From NCBI GenBank assembly GCA_019417975.1, contig DYCT01000108.1:1-6890 (forward strand): DNA of 6,890 bases, given 5' to 3'. Source of the DNA: Bacteroides sp. Lineage in GTDB: Bacteria > Bacteroidota > Bacteroidia > Bacteroidales > Bacteroidaceae. Below are positions 1 through 6,890 of this stretch, one piece after another (the stretch's first letter is position 1; each line of letters starts with the position of its first letter). A program made the position numbers and the translations under genes. Below the pieces are notes generated by a model. The model did no database searches, was not told the DNA's origin, and saw only the letters and a list, made by a program, of their open reading frames with translations.

Positions 1-3000
1 CCATCCACCTCATCTGCCAATTCTAATGAATTTGCTAAAACTTGCTTGCAAATATAGGCTTTATATTCATTTACCGCATCATCGGTCTGTGGATTTTTAG
101 ACAATATGATTTTAATTTTATCTGTTATTTCAAATCCACTGCTCTTACGAATGTTCTGAATACGATTTACCAACTCTCGGGCAATACCCTCACGGCGCAA
201 ATCTTCTGTAATTGTCACTTCAAGAGCTACAGTCAGACGACCTTCATTAGCAACCAGCCATCCTGGAATATCCTCGCTAATGATTTCTACATCCGCAGCT
301 TCGATAACAGCTTCTGCTCCATCCAAGTTGAGAACATACTGTCCGTTCTTCTCCAATTCAGCGATAGCCTCTTGTGACAAAGCCGATACAGCAGCTGCCA
401 CAGCCTTCATTTGCTTACCAAATTTCGGTCCTAGTTTCTTAAAATCACATTTTACACGTTTTACCAAAACGCCTGCAGCGCCACTGACAAAACGTACTTC
501 CTTAACGTTGACTTCATTAATAATCAAGCCCTTCACTGCTTCAATATGACGTTGCTGTTCTTCATCAACTACCGGAATCATAATACACTGTAGCGGTTGA
601 CGAACTTTGATGTTCACTTTTCTACGCAAAGCAAGTACCATAGAAGTAACATCCTGAGCCATCTTCATCCGTGCTTCCAACTCGGTATCAACCAATTGCT
701 CGTTACATTCGGGGAATTTAGCTAAGTGAATAGACACTACATTATCGCGACCTGTCACTTCGATGAGATCATGATAAAGCATATCCGAATAGAATGGAGC
801 GATTGGCGCCATCAGTTTGGCTACTGTTTCCAAGCAAGTATAAAGAGTCTGATATGCAGAAAGTTTATCTTGTGTATAACCGCCTCCCCAGAAACGTTTA
901 CGATTCAAACGTACATACCAGTTAGATAAGTTATCATTGACAAAATCAGAAATCAAACGTCCGGCACGTGTCGGGTCATAATCTTCGTAACATGCATCTA
1001 CATTCTTCACCAGAGAATTAAGAACTGAAAGAATCCAACGGTCAATTTCCGGACGCTCATTCATCGGCACATCTGATTCTTGATAAGAGAATCCATCAAC
1101 ATTGGCATACAGAGCAAAGAATGAATATGTATTATACAAAGTACCGAAGAACTTACGACGTACTTCTTCTACCCCCTCTTTATCAAACTTCAAATTATCC
1201 CATGGAGCCGAATTTGTAATCATATACCAACGCAATGGGTCGGAACCATATTTCTCGATGGTTTCAAATGGGTCGACAGCATTTCCTAAGCGCTTTGACA
1301 TCTTGTTTCCATTCTTATCCAACACCAATCCATTAGAGATAACTGCTTTGTAAGATACATTTCCAAATACCATCGTTGCTATGGCATGCAAAGTAAAGAA
1401 CCAGCCACGTGTCTGGTCTACACCTTCTGCAATGAAGTCTGCCGGATATACCTGACGGCTATCAAGCAAATCTTTATTTTCAAACGGATAGTGAATCTGC
1501 GCATACGGCATAGCACCCGAATCAAACCATACGTCAATCAAATCGGTCTCACGCTTCATGGCCTTCCCGGTTTCACTCACAAGTACGATATCGTCTACAT
1601 ACGGACGATGCAAATCTATCTTATCGTAATTTCCTTTTGTATAGTCACCCGGAACAAAACCTCTATCTTTATAAGGATTGGATTTCATCAATCCGGCAGC
1701 TACAGCTTTCTCCATTTCGTCATAGAGTTCTTCTACCGAACCAATGCATTTTTCTTCTCCTTCTTCACTACGCCAAATAGGAAGTGGTGTACCCCAATAG
1801 CGTGAACGGCTCAAGTTCCAATCATTCAAATTTTCCAACCACTTGCCAAAACGTCCTGTACCTGTCGATTCAGGCTTCCAATTAATGGTTTTGTTAAGAC
1901 GAATCATTTCATCCTTACAAGCTGTAGAGCGAATAAACCAACTATCAAGCGGATAATAAAGTACCGGTTTGTCTGTACGCCAACAATGCGGATAGTTATG
2001 CACATGTTTCTCTATCTTAAAGGCTTTGTTTTCAGCCTTCATCTTTAAACAGATGTAGATATCCAAATTTTCAGCTGCTTGTGCTGCTTTTTCATCATAC
2101 TTACCATCAACTGTAAACTGTGGGTCGTATGCATTCTTCACCCAACGGCCTTGATATTCTTCGTAGACAGTGCTATCTACACAGCTACCCACAAAGTTAT
2201 CATCCAATTCATCCAGGTTATAGAATTTTCCTGTAAGATCGACCATGGGACGTTTCTCCCCTTTCTTGTTAATCATAAACAAGCCTGGGATACCGGCTGC
2301 ACGTGCTACAAAAGCATCGTCTGCACCAAAGGTAGGCGCAATGTGTACAATACCAGTACCATCATCTGTCGTTACATAATCACCTGGGATAACACGAAAT
2401 GCCTTGTCGGCTGCATTTTTCCAATTACCGTCTTCTGTCTCTTCTACCGGTTTCACCCAAGGCAACAACTGCTCGTATTTCATGCCTACCAAATCGGCAC
2501 CTTTATACTCGCCTACGATTTTAAACGGAATCAGTTTATTGCCCGGTTTATAATCTTCCAAAGCAAGGTTTTCTGCTTTCTTATTGAAATGAGCATAAAG
2601 TAATGGTTTAGCCAATACGACAGTCATCTTCTCACCGGTATAACCATTATAGGTCTGTACTGCTACATAATCGATTTTCGGACCTACACACAATGCTGTG
2701 TTTGATGGAAGAGTCCATGGTGTAGTGGTCCATGCAATAAAATACGGAGTACCCCATTGGGTCATTTCCGGCTTCGGATCTACCATCTTAAATTGCGCCA
2801 CCACAGTTGTATCTTTTACATCGCGATAGCAACCGGGCTGGTTCAGCTCGTGTGAACTCAATCCTGTTCCGGCAGCAGGCGAATACGGCTGAATGGTGTA
2901 TCCTTTATAAAGAAGATTTTTACCATAAAGCTGTTTCAATAACCACCAAAGAGTTTCGATGTATTTATTATCATATGTGATATAAGGGTTGTTTAAATCT

Positions 3001-3431
3001 ACCCAATATCCCATTTTATGAGTCAGGTCAGTCCACTCTTTCGTATATTTCATTACGTCTTTCCGGCAAGCTGCATTGTATTCAGCTACCGAAATAGTCT
3101 TGCCTATATCTTCTTTAGTAATACCTAACGATTTTTCTACGCCTAGTTCTACGGGCAATCCATGAGTATCCCATCCGGCTTTACGCTTCACATGAAAGCC
3201 TTTCATGGTTTTATAACGGCAGAAAATATCCTTGATAGAACGTGCTAACACGTGATGAATACCCGGCATACCATTAGCAGAAGGAGGCCCTTCGTAAAAA
3301 ACAAACGATGGGCATCCTTCTCGTTCAGTCATACTTTTGGAGAAAACATCGTTTTCATCCCATTTCTTCAAGACCTCTTTATTGATTTGAGAGAGGTCGA
3401 ATTGAGCATGTTCAGCAAACTTCTTACTCAT
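1..3431 (-). CDS. ileS: Isoleucyl-tRNA synthetase, type 2 (IleS2-like), C-terminus cut by window edge
   Basis: Cytoplasmic class Ia aminoacyl-tRNA synthetase that activates isoleucine with ATP, charges tRNA-Ile and hydrolyses mischarged valine. The frame is open from the ATG at 3431 to the window edge; 1143 codons are visible and the stop lies outside. Seen in order: N-terminal MSKKFAEHAQFDLS; catalytic entry FYEGPPSANGMP (45-56) followed by the HIGH-motif position, which reads GIHH at 57-60; the editing (CP1) domain with TTTPWTLPSNT (235-245) and GTGIVHIAP (358-366) followed by TFGADD (367-372), keeping the Thr-rich and Asp editing residues; VWFDSG (634-639); EGVDQTRGWFF (669-679); KMSKR at 710-714; and an anticodon-binding region with NWYVRLNRKRFW near 837-848. 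The visible tail (RELVNRIQNIRKSSGF) is the alpha/beta extension typical of the eukaryote-like type, not the zinc-ribbon end of E. coli-type IleS. Only a few tens of residues are probably missing. The ATG start is chosen for its family-typical N-terminus. The upstream region is A-rich without a Shine-Dalgarno site, as is usual in Bacteroidota. A promoter candidate lies 44 nt upstream. Identity is near certain; the type 2 label is inferred from motifs. Confidence 0.98.
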   Translation of the reverse strand, partial: MSKKFAEHAQFDLSQINKEVLKKWDENDVFSKSMTEREGCPSFVFYEGPPSANGMPGIHHVLARSIKDIFCRYKTMKGFHVKRKAGWDTHGLPVELGVEKSLGITKEDIGKTISVAEYNAACRKDVMKYTKEWTDLTHKMGYWVDLNNPYITYDNKYIETLWWLLKQLYGKNLLYKGYTIQPYSPAAGTGLSSHELNQPGCYRDVKDTTVVAQFKMVDPKPEMTQWGTPYFIAWTTTPWTLPSNTALCVGPKIDYVAVQTYNGYTGEKMTVVLAKPLLYAHFNKKAENLALEDYKPGNKLIPFKIVGEYKGADLVGMKYEQLLPWVKPVEETEDGNWKNAADKAFRVIPGDYVTTDDGTGIVHIAPTFGADDAFVARAAGIPGLFMINKKGEKRPMVDLTGKFYNLDELDDNFVGSCVDSTVYEEYQGRWVKNAYDPQFTVDGKYDEKAAQAAENLDIYICLKMKAENKAFKIEKHVHNYPHCWRTDKPVLYYPLDSWFIRSTACKDEMIRLNKTINWKPESTGTGRFGKWLENLNDWNLSRSRYWGTPLPIWRSEEGEEKCIGSVEELYDEMEKAVAAGLMKSNPYKDRGFVPGDYTKGNYDKIDLHRPYVDDIVLVSETGKAMKRETDLIDVWFDSGAMPYAQIHYPFENKDLLDSRQVYPADFIAEGVDQTRGWFFTLHAIATMVFGNVSYKAVISNGLVLDKNGNKMSKRLGNAVDPFETIEKYGSDPLRWYMITNSAPWDNLKFDKEGVEEVRRKFFGTLYNTYSFFALYANVDGFSYQESDVPMNERPEIDRWILSVLNSLVKNVDACYEDYDPTRAGRLISDFVNDNLSNWYVRLNRKRFWGGGYTQDKLSAYQTLYTCLETVAKLMAPIAPFYSDMLYHDLIEVTGRDNVVSIHLAKFPECNEQLVDTELEARMKMAQDVTSMVLALRRKVNIKVRQPLQCIMIPVVDEEQQRHIEAVKGLIINEVNVKEVRFVSGAAGVLVKRVKCDFKKLGPKFGKQMKAVAAAVSALSQEAIAELEKNGQYVLNLDGAEAVIEAADVEIISEDIPGWLVANEGRLTVALEVTITEDLRREGIARELVNRIQNIRKSSGFEITDKIKIILSKNPQTDDAVNEYKAYICKQVLANSLELADEVD

Positions 3432-3439
3432 ACTATTTA

Positions 3440-3478
3440 TTTGCAATTTTGTTCTTTCTCTTATAAAATAATTGCAAA
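3440..3478 (-). repeat. Inverted repeat in the ileS leader, overlapping the -7 element
   Basis: Two 9-bp arms, TTTGCAATT (minus strand, 3470-3478) and AATTGCAAA (3440-3448), are perfect reverse complements separated by 21 nt. The upstream arm overlaps the last bases of the putative -7 element and the downstream arm ends nine bases before the start codon. It could be an operator-like site or a weak leader hairpin. The arms are A+T rich, so chance occurrence is quite possible. Confidence 0.3.
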
Positions 3479-3504
3479 AGTACAAAAAAACAATTAGATG
3501 AAAA
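3475..3504 (-). promoter_or_regulatory. Candidate Bacteroidota-type promoter for ileS
   Basis: On the minus strand, TACTTTTG (3475-3482) matches the Bacteroides primary sigma factor -7 consensus TAnnTTTG at every defined position. A T-rich stretch, TTTT (3501-3504), lies 18 nt upstream where the -33 TTTG element is expected, but it lacks the G, so that half is weak. Transcription would begin near 3465-3470 and leave a leader of roughly 35-40 nt before the ileS ATG. Placement between the upstream terminator and ileS fits an independent ileS transcription unit. No transcription start data are visible, so this is a motif-based call. Confidence 0.6.
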
Positions 3505-3570
3505 GGATTGACGCATTTTTTTTACCAAACACATCTGACAAACCGGCTACTGCAAGATAGCAAAAGCTTA

Positions 3571-3638
3571 CAAACAAAAAAGCGGATTATACAAATTGCA
3601 TTATGTCTCATTTATAATGCAATTTGCATAATCCGCTT
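3571..3638 (-). terminator. Factor-independent terminator after the exported-protein gene
   Basis: Positions 3581-3604 and 3614-3637 form a 24-bp stem around a 9-nt loop (3605-3613); a further A-T pair (3580/3638) closes the base. Read from the minus strand, the hairpin begins 33 nt after the TAA stop at 3671-3673 and is followed immediately by a T tract (TTTTT then GTTTG, from 3580 down to 3571). The single non-Watson-Crick position (3591 with 3627) is a G-U wobble in minus-strand RNA but an A-C mismatch in plus-strand RNA, and there is no T tract on the plus side. Both facts point to action on the minus strand. The outer stem has a GC-containing clamp (AGCGG/CCGCT). It separates the upstream gene from ileS. 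Confidence 0.88.
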
Positions 3639-3670
3639 AAATCGCTATTCTAAATACTATCTACAGATTT

Positions 3671-6600
3671 TTACTTTATCTGCACTTTGCTTGTATGAAT
3701 GCCGTTATTGGAAATAGTCTTCACAATATAGATTCCGCGAGCAAGTCCGCTCGTTGCTTCGGCTGCTGTAGCCTCAACTTTCTCTACTACTTTATTTCCG
3801 GCAAGGTCATAAATCATGACGTGAGTCTTTTCTTCCATTACCACAGTCTGGATTGTTGTGGCACCAAGTCCGTAAGTTACATCATCGATATAGTAAGTTG
3901 CAGCATTCTCAATACCGCGAGTACTGGTGAAACGGAATGCTATGAAGAATACATCGGCAATCTGCTGTCCGGTGAGGTCTACATTATATGGGAACCACTT
4001 TCCGCTTTCATCCTTTGTACAAGGCATTCTGCATTCTGCCATTGGCTGGATGTATGGTTCACCATCGGCAAGATCGATGTAACACAGTTCAAGTTTGTCT
4101 GTTTGATTGTCCTGCAAATAGTCGCCACGTACCTTAAACGAGAACACCTTAGAAGTAGCATTCTTGAAATCGAGCGGTGGAGTTACAAGTATCATCTCAA
4201 CAGGAGTACCGGTGTTGGGTTCCATCTTCGAGTCGTACGGTGTAACCTTTGCTACTTTCTCGTTTGGTGATTCGGTGTCATAGTCGAGGAACGAGAATCC
4301 CCACCAAGCGCGTGTTCCCTTGATTGCAGAGTTGGTCCAACCATCAACGACAAGTGGCTTATTGCGTACAATATTATCGAATGTCTCATTGAGCTGTGTC
4401 AGCGGATTTTCTTCGCTAAGTACAAAGTCTACACCTTCTTTTTCTTCCTCCGGAATGTCACCGGTAGCCACACCCTCAATAGGTAATTCCACATCCGTCA
4501 TACCCAAAGCAGAGAAGATGAGCGATGTAGCATAAGTCCCTGCAGTGGTTGATTTGAATGTCACTTTCACGGTGTTCTTCGTATTGCGGATGAGCATCGT
4601 GTTGCTGAGGACAAACTTTCCGGCATCTTTCACCTTCACATAAGCATAGTCGGGCATATTAGCCGTTGTCACTTCTATAGTCTGTTCGCTTGCTTCGTTC
4701 ACTTTTGCTTCGAACTTTTGCAATGTCTGCGGATTCAGAATTATTGTCGGCGGATTTTGCTCGTCAATGGCATATGCGCTGAAGTGTATCGTCTTATCAT
4801 AATACTCGATGCTCGGACAATTCACCATGATATATGCTTTATGTACAGCGACTTCTGTCGGGGTATAAGAGATTACAATGTCAGTTTCCGTTGAGCCCTT
4901 ATCAATCTTCGATTGTGATAGAGAGAATTGGTCGGCATTCTTACCGGCAAGTTCTAAGAATGTAGCTACTTTCATGTTCTTAGCCGATACATGAATGGTT
5001 GCCACTTCTACTGTTTTACCAAGCACACCGGCCGTTTGTTCAATCTTCTCCGGAGTGAAAGTGATTGAAGGTTCGCCCTGTGGCATCTGTTCTGTTATAT
5101 CTTCAATGCCACGCGGACCGATAAGGAGGACCTTCATTGAGGTAAAGAGTCCGACAAGCGTAACATCAGCTGTCGGGATATCCTTGCCGATGAGCGATGT
5201 ACCCTTGAAAATGCGCACCTTAGCCTCTTCTGCACCATCGGTAACAACCGGCTGCATCATGCCTTCGGCAAACTTAGCACCTTCGGTCACATCTTTAAAC
5301 TTCAGGTTCTTCACCTTCACCAACTTCTGAATGTAATTAGCAGGAGCTTCCTTGAGCTGAGTGAGAGTAGCCTCAACAGGAGCCACAATATTACCTGTAG
5401 AAACCACTTCACCGAGGTCTGCACCGGCGGCAAAAGCACCTATTGTACCCGCAACGCTCTGTACACCGAGGATAGTACCGGTAATTTTGTCGCCAACGTT
5501 ATAATCGGTTTTGGTAAGTATTCCCCATACATCACTTAAACTTATTGCAGCTGATTCGTCCTGAAGATAAAACACCGGTGAATCGCCACCTCTATCAACG
5601 AAACTGATAATTGCTTCGCCTGTATATTTATAAACTTCTCCACCCTCTGGATCTTTACTGTAGAGTTCCTTGACGGTTGCTATCTTAGGAATCGTAATTC
5701 CTGTCCACGAAAGCTTAAGTGTTATATCTTCCGCTCCCTCGCTCTTCAGTATAATGGTGGCATTCTGTTCACCCTCGGTAAAAGTCACCTTTATCTTCAG
5801 TTCAACTCCGGCATCACTCATTACATCTGCTGCAGCAAGTGTTGTAGGAGAAACGGTTACAGCAGCCAATGATGGTTCCACTGTGACATCACCCGTCAGG
5901 TTCTCACCTTTCACAATTATTGTTTCTTCATATTGATTATCAGTATAAGCTTCTCCCAGCATGAATGTTTTCTTTGATACACTGAGCTTTGGAGTAGTAT
6001 CCACACCACCATTACCAAAAAGTCCGGCATAGGTAGCGGAAACACGTACAGACCCTACATACATATTAGGAGCCGTTGCAGTACCCGTTGATGACTGGCG
6101 CAAAATAAATCCCTGCAAACCGAGTTCCTTATCTACTTTCAATCCGGAACCTGAAAAATTAATGCCATCGATAACTGCATCTGCCTTCGATGGTTCTTTC
6201 TTAAAATCGGTGGGGTTTACATAAAGGTAAACATTATCATGACATACAGGTTGCACCTCAAATCTTACTACTACAAGATAAGTCTGATTGAGTTTGAGCG
6301 GTGTAGCCGAATATACGGCACTCGTACCTCCACGTTCGATTCCTACTTTAACCTCACCGGCATTATCGCCTTTGTTTATAAACAGACGACCAAGTTCAAG
6401 ACCGTTTCTACCTTCAGAGACCTCATAGCTACCGGAACGAGCTGTCAGAGCTATAGGATAACACTTGTCGGTGGGTTGTTCTTCTATATTGATAAGTGCA
6501 GAATAATACACATTGCCAGCAAGCGTTCCTTTTTCGGAATTATCAAAACGTTTCTGCAGTTTCTCTGAAACTTTTTCTTTTCCCAGCTTCACACACTTTC

Positions 6601-6847
6601 CGTTTGCACCGTCGCTATATCCTTCATAAGAAAGGACTTTTTCTACCACTTGGATAGGATTTGCAGTATACTTGGCATTGTCGTGTACCCAATCTCCCTG
6701 TCCGTATAGGTTTCCTAAAGGATAGTCGAAGTCTTCTTGAAAACCGATTGTTGCCTGTGCTTTTGCTTGAATAGGAATGGCAACCATAGCCACGAACAGC
6801 ATGATAATCCATGCCGGCATCACCTTTAAAGAATAGAGATGTTTCAT
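3671..6847 (-). CDS. Secreted multidomain protein: two jelly-roll modules, Ig-like repeats, OB-like domain, sorting-like C-terminal tail
   Basis: Complete 1058-residue protein, probably exported; no specific function recognised. A signal peptide is visible at 1-30 (MKHLYSLK, a hydrophobic core around 11-27, then AKA before Gln31). There is no cysteine at the cleavage site, so it is not a typical lipoprotein. Residues 33-275 look like a concanavalin/LamG-type jelly roll (EDFDYPLGNLYGQGDW at the start, NMYVGSVRVS at the end). Residues 285-384 resemble an HYDIN/ASPM-like Ig domain. Residues 385-588 resemble the OB-fold or DUF5689-type module of Bacteroidota surface proteins (VFYLQDESAAISL; VGDKITGTILG). 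Two further Ig-like units follow at 592-693 and 700-794, sharing the pattern of an N-terminal P-x-L/I-x-P strand and a terminal G/A turn with the first. Residues 817-995 fit a choice-of-anchor J / cleaved-adhesin jelly roll (LNETFDN, GW, TPPLDF, TYYIDDV). Residues 996-1058 resemble a type IX secretion sorting tail (VMIYDLAGNKVV; GLARGIYIVKT; KVQIK at the end). No catalytic motif was found. The role is probably surface binding or adhesion, by inference. The ATG is preceded by an A-rich tandem repeat with no Shine-Dalgarno site; the promoter lies outside the window. Confidence 0.92.
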   Translation of the reverse strand: MKHLYSLKVMPAWIIMLFVAMVAIPIQAKAQATIGFQEDFDYPLGNLYGQGDWVHDNAKYTANPIQVVEKVLSYEGYSDGANGKCVKLGKEKVSEKLQKRFDNSEKGTLAGNVYYSALINIEEQPTDKCYPIALTARSGSYEVSEGRNGLELGRLFINKGDNAGEVKVGIERGGTSAVYSATPLKLNQTYLVVVRFEVQPVCHDNVYLYVNPTDFKKEPSKADAVIDGINFSGSGLKVDKELGLQGFILRQSSTGTATAPNMYVGSVRVSATYAGLFGNGGVDTTPKLSVSKKTFMLGEAYTDNQYEETIIVKGENLTGDVTVEPSLAAVTVSPTTLAAADVMSDAGVELKIKVTFTEGEQNATIILKSEGAEDITLKLSWTGITIPKIATVKELYSKDPEGGEVYKYTGEAIISFVDRGGDSPVFYLQDESAAISLSDVWGILTKTDYNVGDKITGTILGVQSVAGTIGAFAAGADLGEVVSTGNIVAPVEATLTQLKEAPANYIQKLVKVKNLKFKDVTEGAKFAEGMMQPVVTDGAEEAKVRIFKGTSLIGKDIPTADVTLVGLFTSMKVLLIGPRGIEDITEQMPQGEPSITFTPEKIEQTAGVLGKTVEVATIHVSAKNMKVATFLELAGKNADQFSLSQSKIDKGSTETDIVISYTPTEVAVHKAYIMVNCPSIEYYDKTIHFSAYAIDEQNPPTIILNPQTLQKFEAKVNEASEQTIEVTTANMPDYAYVKVKDAGKFVLSNTMLIRNTKNTVKVTFKSTTAGTYATSLIFSALGMTDVELPIEGVATGDIPEEEKEGVDFVLSEENPLTQLNETFDNIVRNKPLVVDGWTNSAIKGTRAWWGFSFLDYDTESPNEKVAKVTPYDSKMEPNTGTPVEMILVTPPLDFKNATSKVFSFKVRGDYLQDNQTDKLELCYIDLADGEPYIQPMAECRMPCTKDESGKWFPYNVDLTGQQIADVFFIAFRFTSTRGIENAATYYIDDVTYGLGATTIQTVVMEEKTHVMIYDLAGNKVVEKVEATAAEATSGLARGIYIVKTISNNGIHTSKVQIK

Positions 6848-6871
6848 GTTTTTAAGTTTTTAAGTTTTTAA
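6848..6871 (-). repeat. Three tandem copies of an 8-bp unit abutting the start codon
   Basis: The plus strand reads gtttttaa three times without mismatch (6848-6855, 6856-6863, 6864-6871). On the minus strand this is TTAAAAAC repeated directly up to the ATG of the secreted-protein gene, so it is the translation-initiation region of that mRNA. It holds no Shine-Dalgarno sequence. A-rich, unstructured leaders are common in Bacteroidota and may support initiation without one. The remaining 19 bases to the window end are A+T rich with no clear promoter element. Confidence 0.85.
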
Positions 6872-6890
6872 ATATTAATAGTTATTATTT

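Noticed and set aside
1..41. Possible end of ileS within the window
   Set aside because: The reading frame stays open to position 3 with sequence typical of the IleS tail, so the stop must lie outside.
2079..2603. A 174-codon plus-strand open frame, and a similar 139-codon frame at 1386-1805
   Set aside because: Both are antisense to conserved ileS motifs (editing domain and catalytic core) and resemble no known protein.
3432..3580. Possible T-box or other tRNA-sensing leader before ileS
   Set aside because: The distance from the candidate start site to the ATG is only about 35-40 nt, with no specifier loop or antiterminator-like structure; the only terminator belongs to the upstream gene.
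3581..3637. Inverted repeat as a transposon end or integron-type attachment site
   Set aside because: There is no adjacent transposase or integrase and no target-site duplication. The T tract and position just after a stop codon fit a terminator.
3695..4270. A 191-codon plus-strand open frame opposite the 3' end of the secreted-protein gene
   Set aside because: It lies wholly antisense to a well-supported coding region, has no recognisable domain, and its composition (Cys- and Ser-rich) is that of a reverse-complement shadow.
6758..6847. Lipoprotein signal on the large exported protein
   Set aside because: No cysteine follows the hydrophobic core; the first cysteine is at residue 85. A type I cleavage after AKA fits better.

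Overview
The window looks like a chromosomal segment from a member of the Bacteroidota, most likely order Bacteroidales (Bacteroides or a close relative). Three observations support this. The isoleucyl-tRNA synthetase is the eukaryote-like type 2 form, with a Bacteroidales-style N-terminus (MSKKFAEHAQFDLS). A TAnnTTTG-type -7 promoter element lies upstream of it, and there is no clear Shine-Dalgarno sequence before either gene. The other gene encodes a large secreted protein built from domains common in this phylum and ends in a sorting-domain-like tail. The genus call is an inference from these traits.

Layout: everything recognisable is on the minus strand. From right to left in transcription order: (1) positions 6848-6871 hold three perfect copies of an 8-bp unit directly against the start codon of the first gene; (2) positions 3671-6847 encode a complete 1058-residue exported multidomain protein, read as jelly roll, Ig-like, OB-like, Ig-like, Ig-like, second jelly roll, short C-terminal sorting-like tail; (3) positions 3571-3638 form a long, almost perfect hairpin followed by a T tract on the minus strand, a factor-independent terminator for that gene; (4) a candidate promoter at 3475-3504 and a small inverted repeat at 3440-3478 precede ileS; (5) ileS runs from 3431 off the left edge of the window, with 1143 codons visible and the extreme C-terminus missing.

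The two genes appear to be separate transcription units (terminator, then a new promoter) with no obvious functional link: one is a cytoplasmic housekeeping enzyme, the other an exported protein of unknown function. The most notable point is that the class I signature motif of IleS, normally HxGH, reads GIHH, an arrangement that, as I recall, has been linked to very high mupirocin tolerance in type 2 IleS enzymes. The second is the exported protein itself, which has adhesion or binding modules but no catalytic domain I can recognise. I saw no tRNA, rRNA, CRISPR array, insertion sequence or phage gene. The longest gap without a gene is 239 bases (3432-3670), and it is described by the terminator, promoter and repeat entries.
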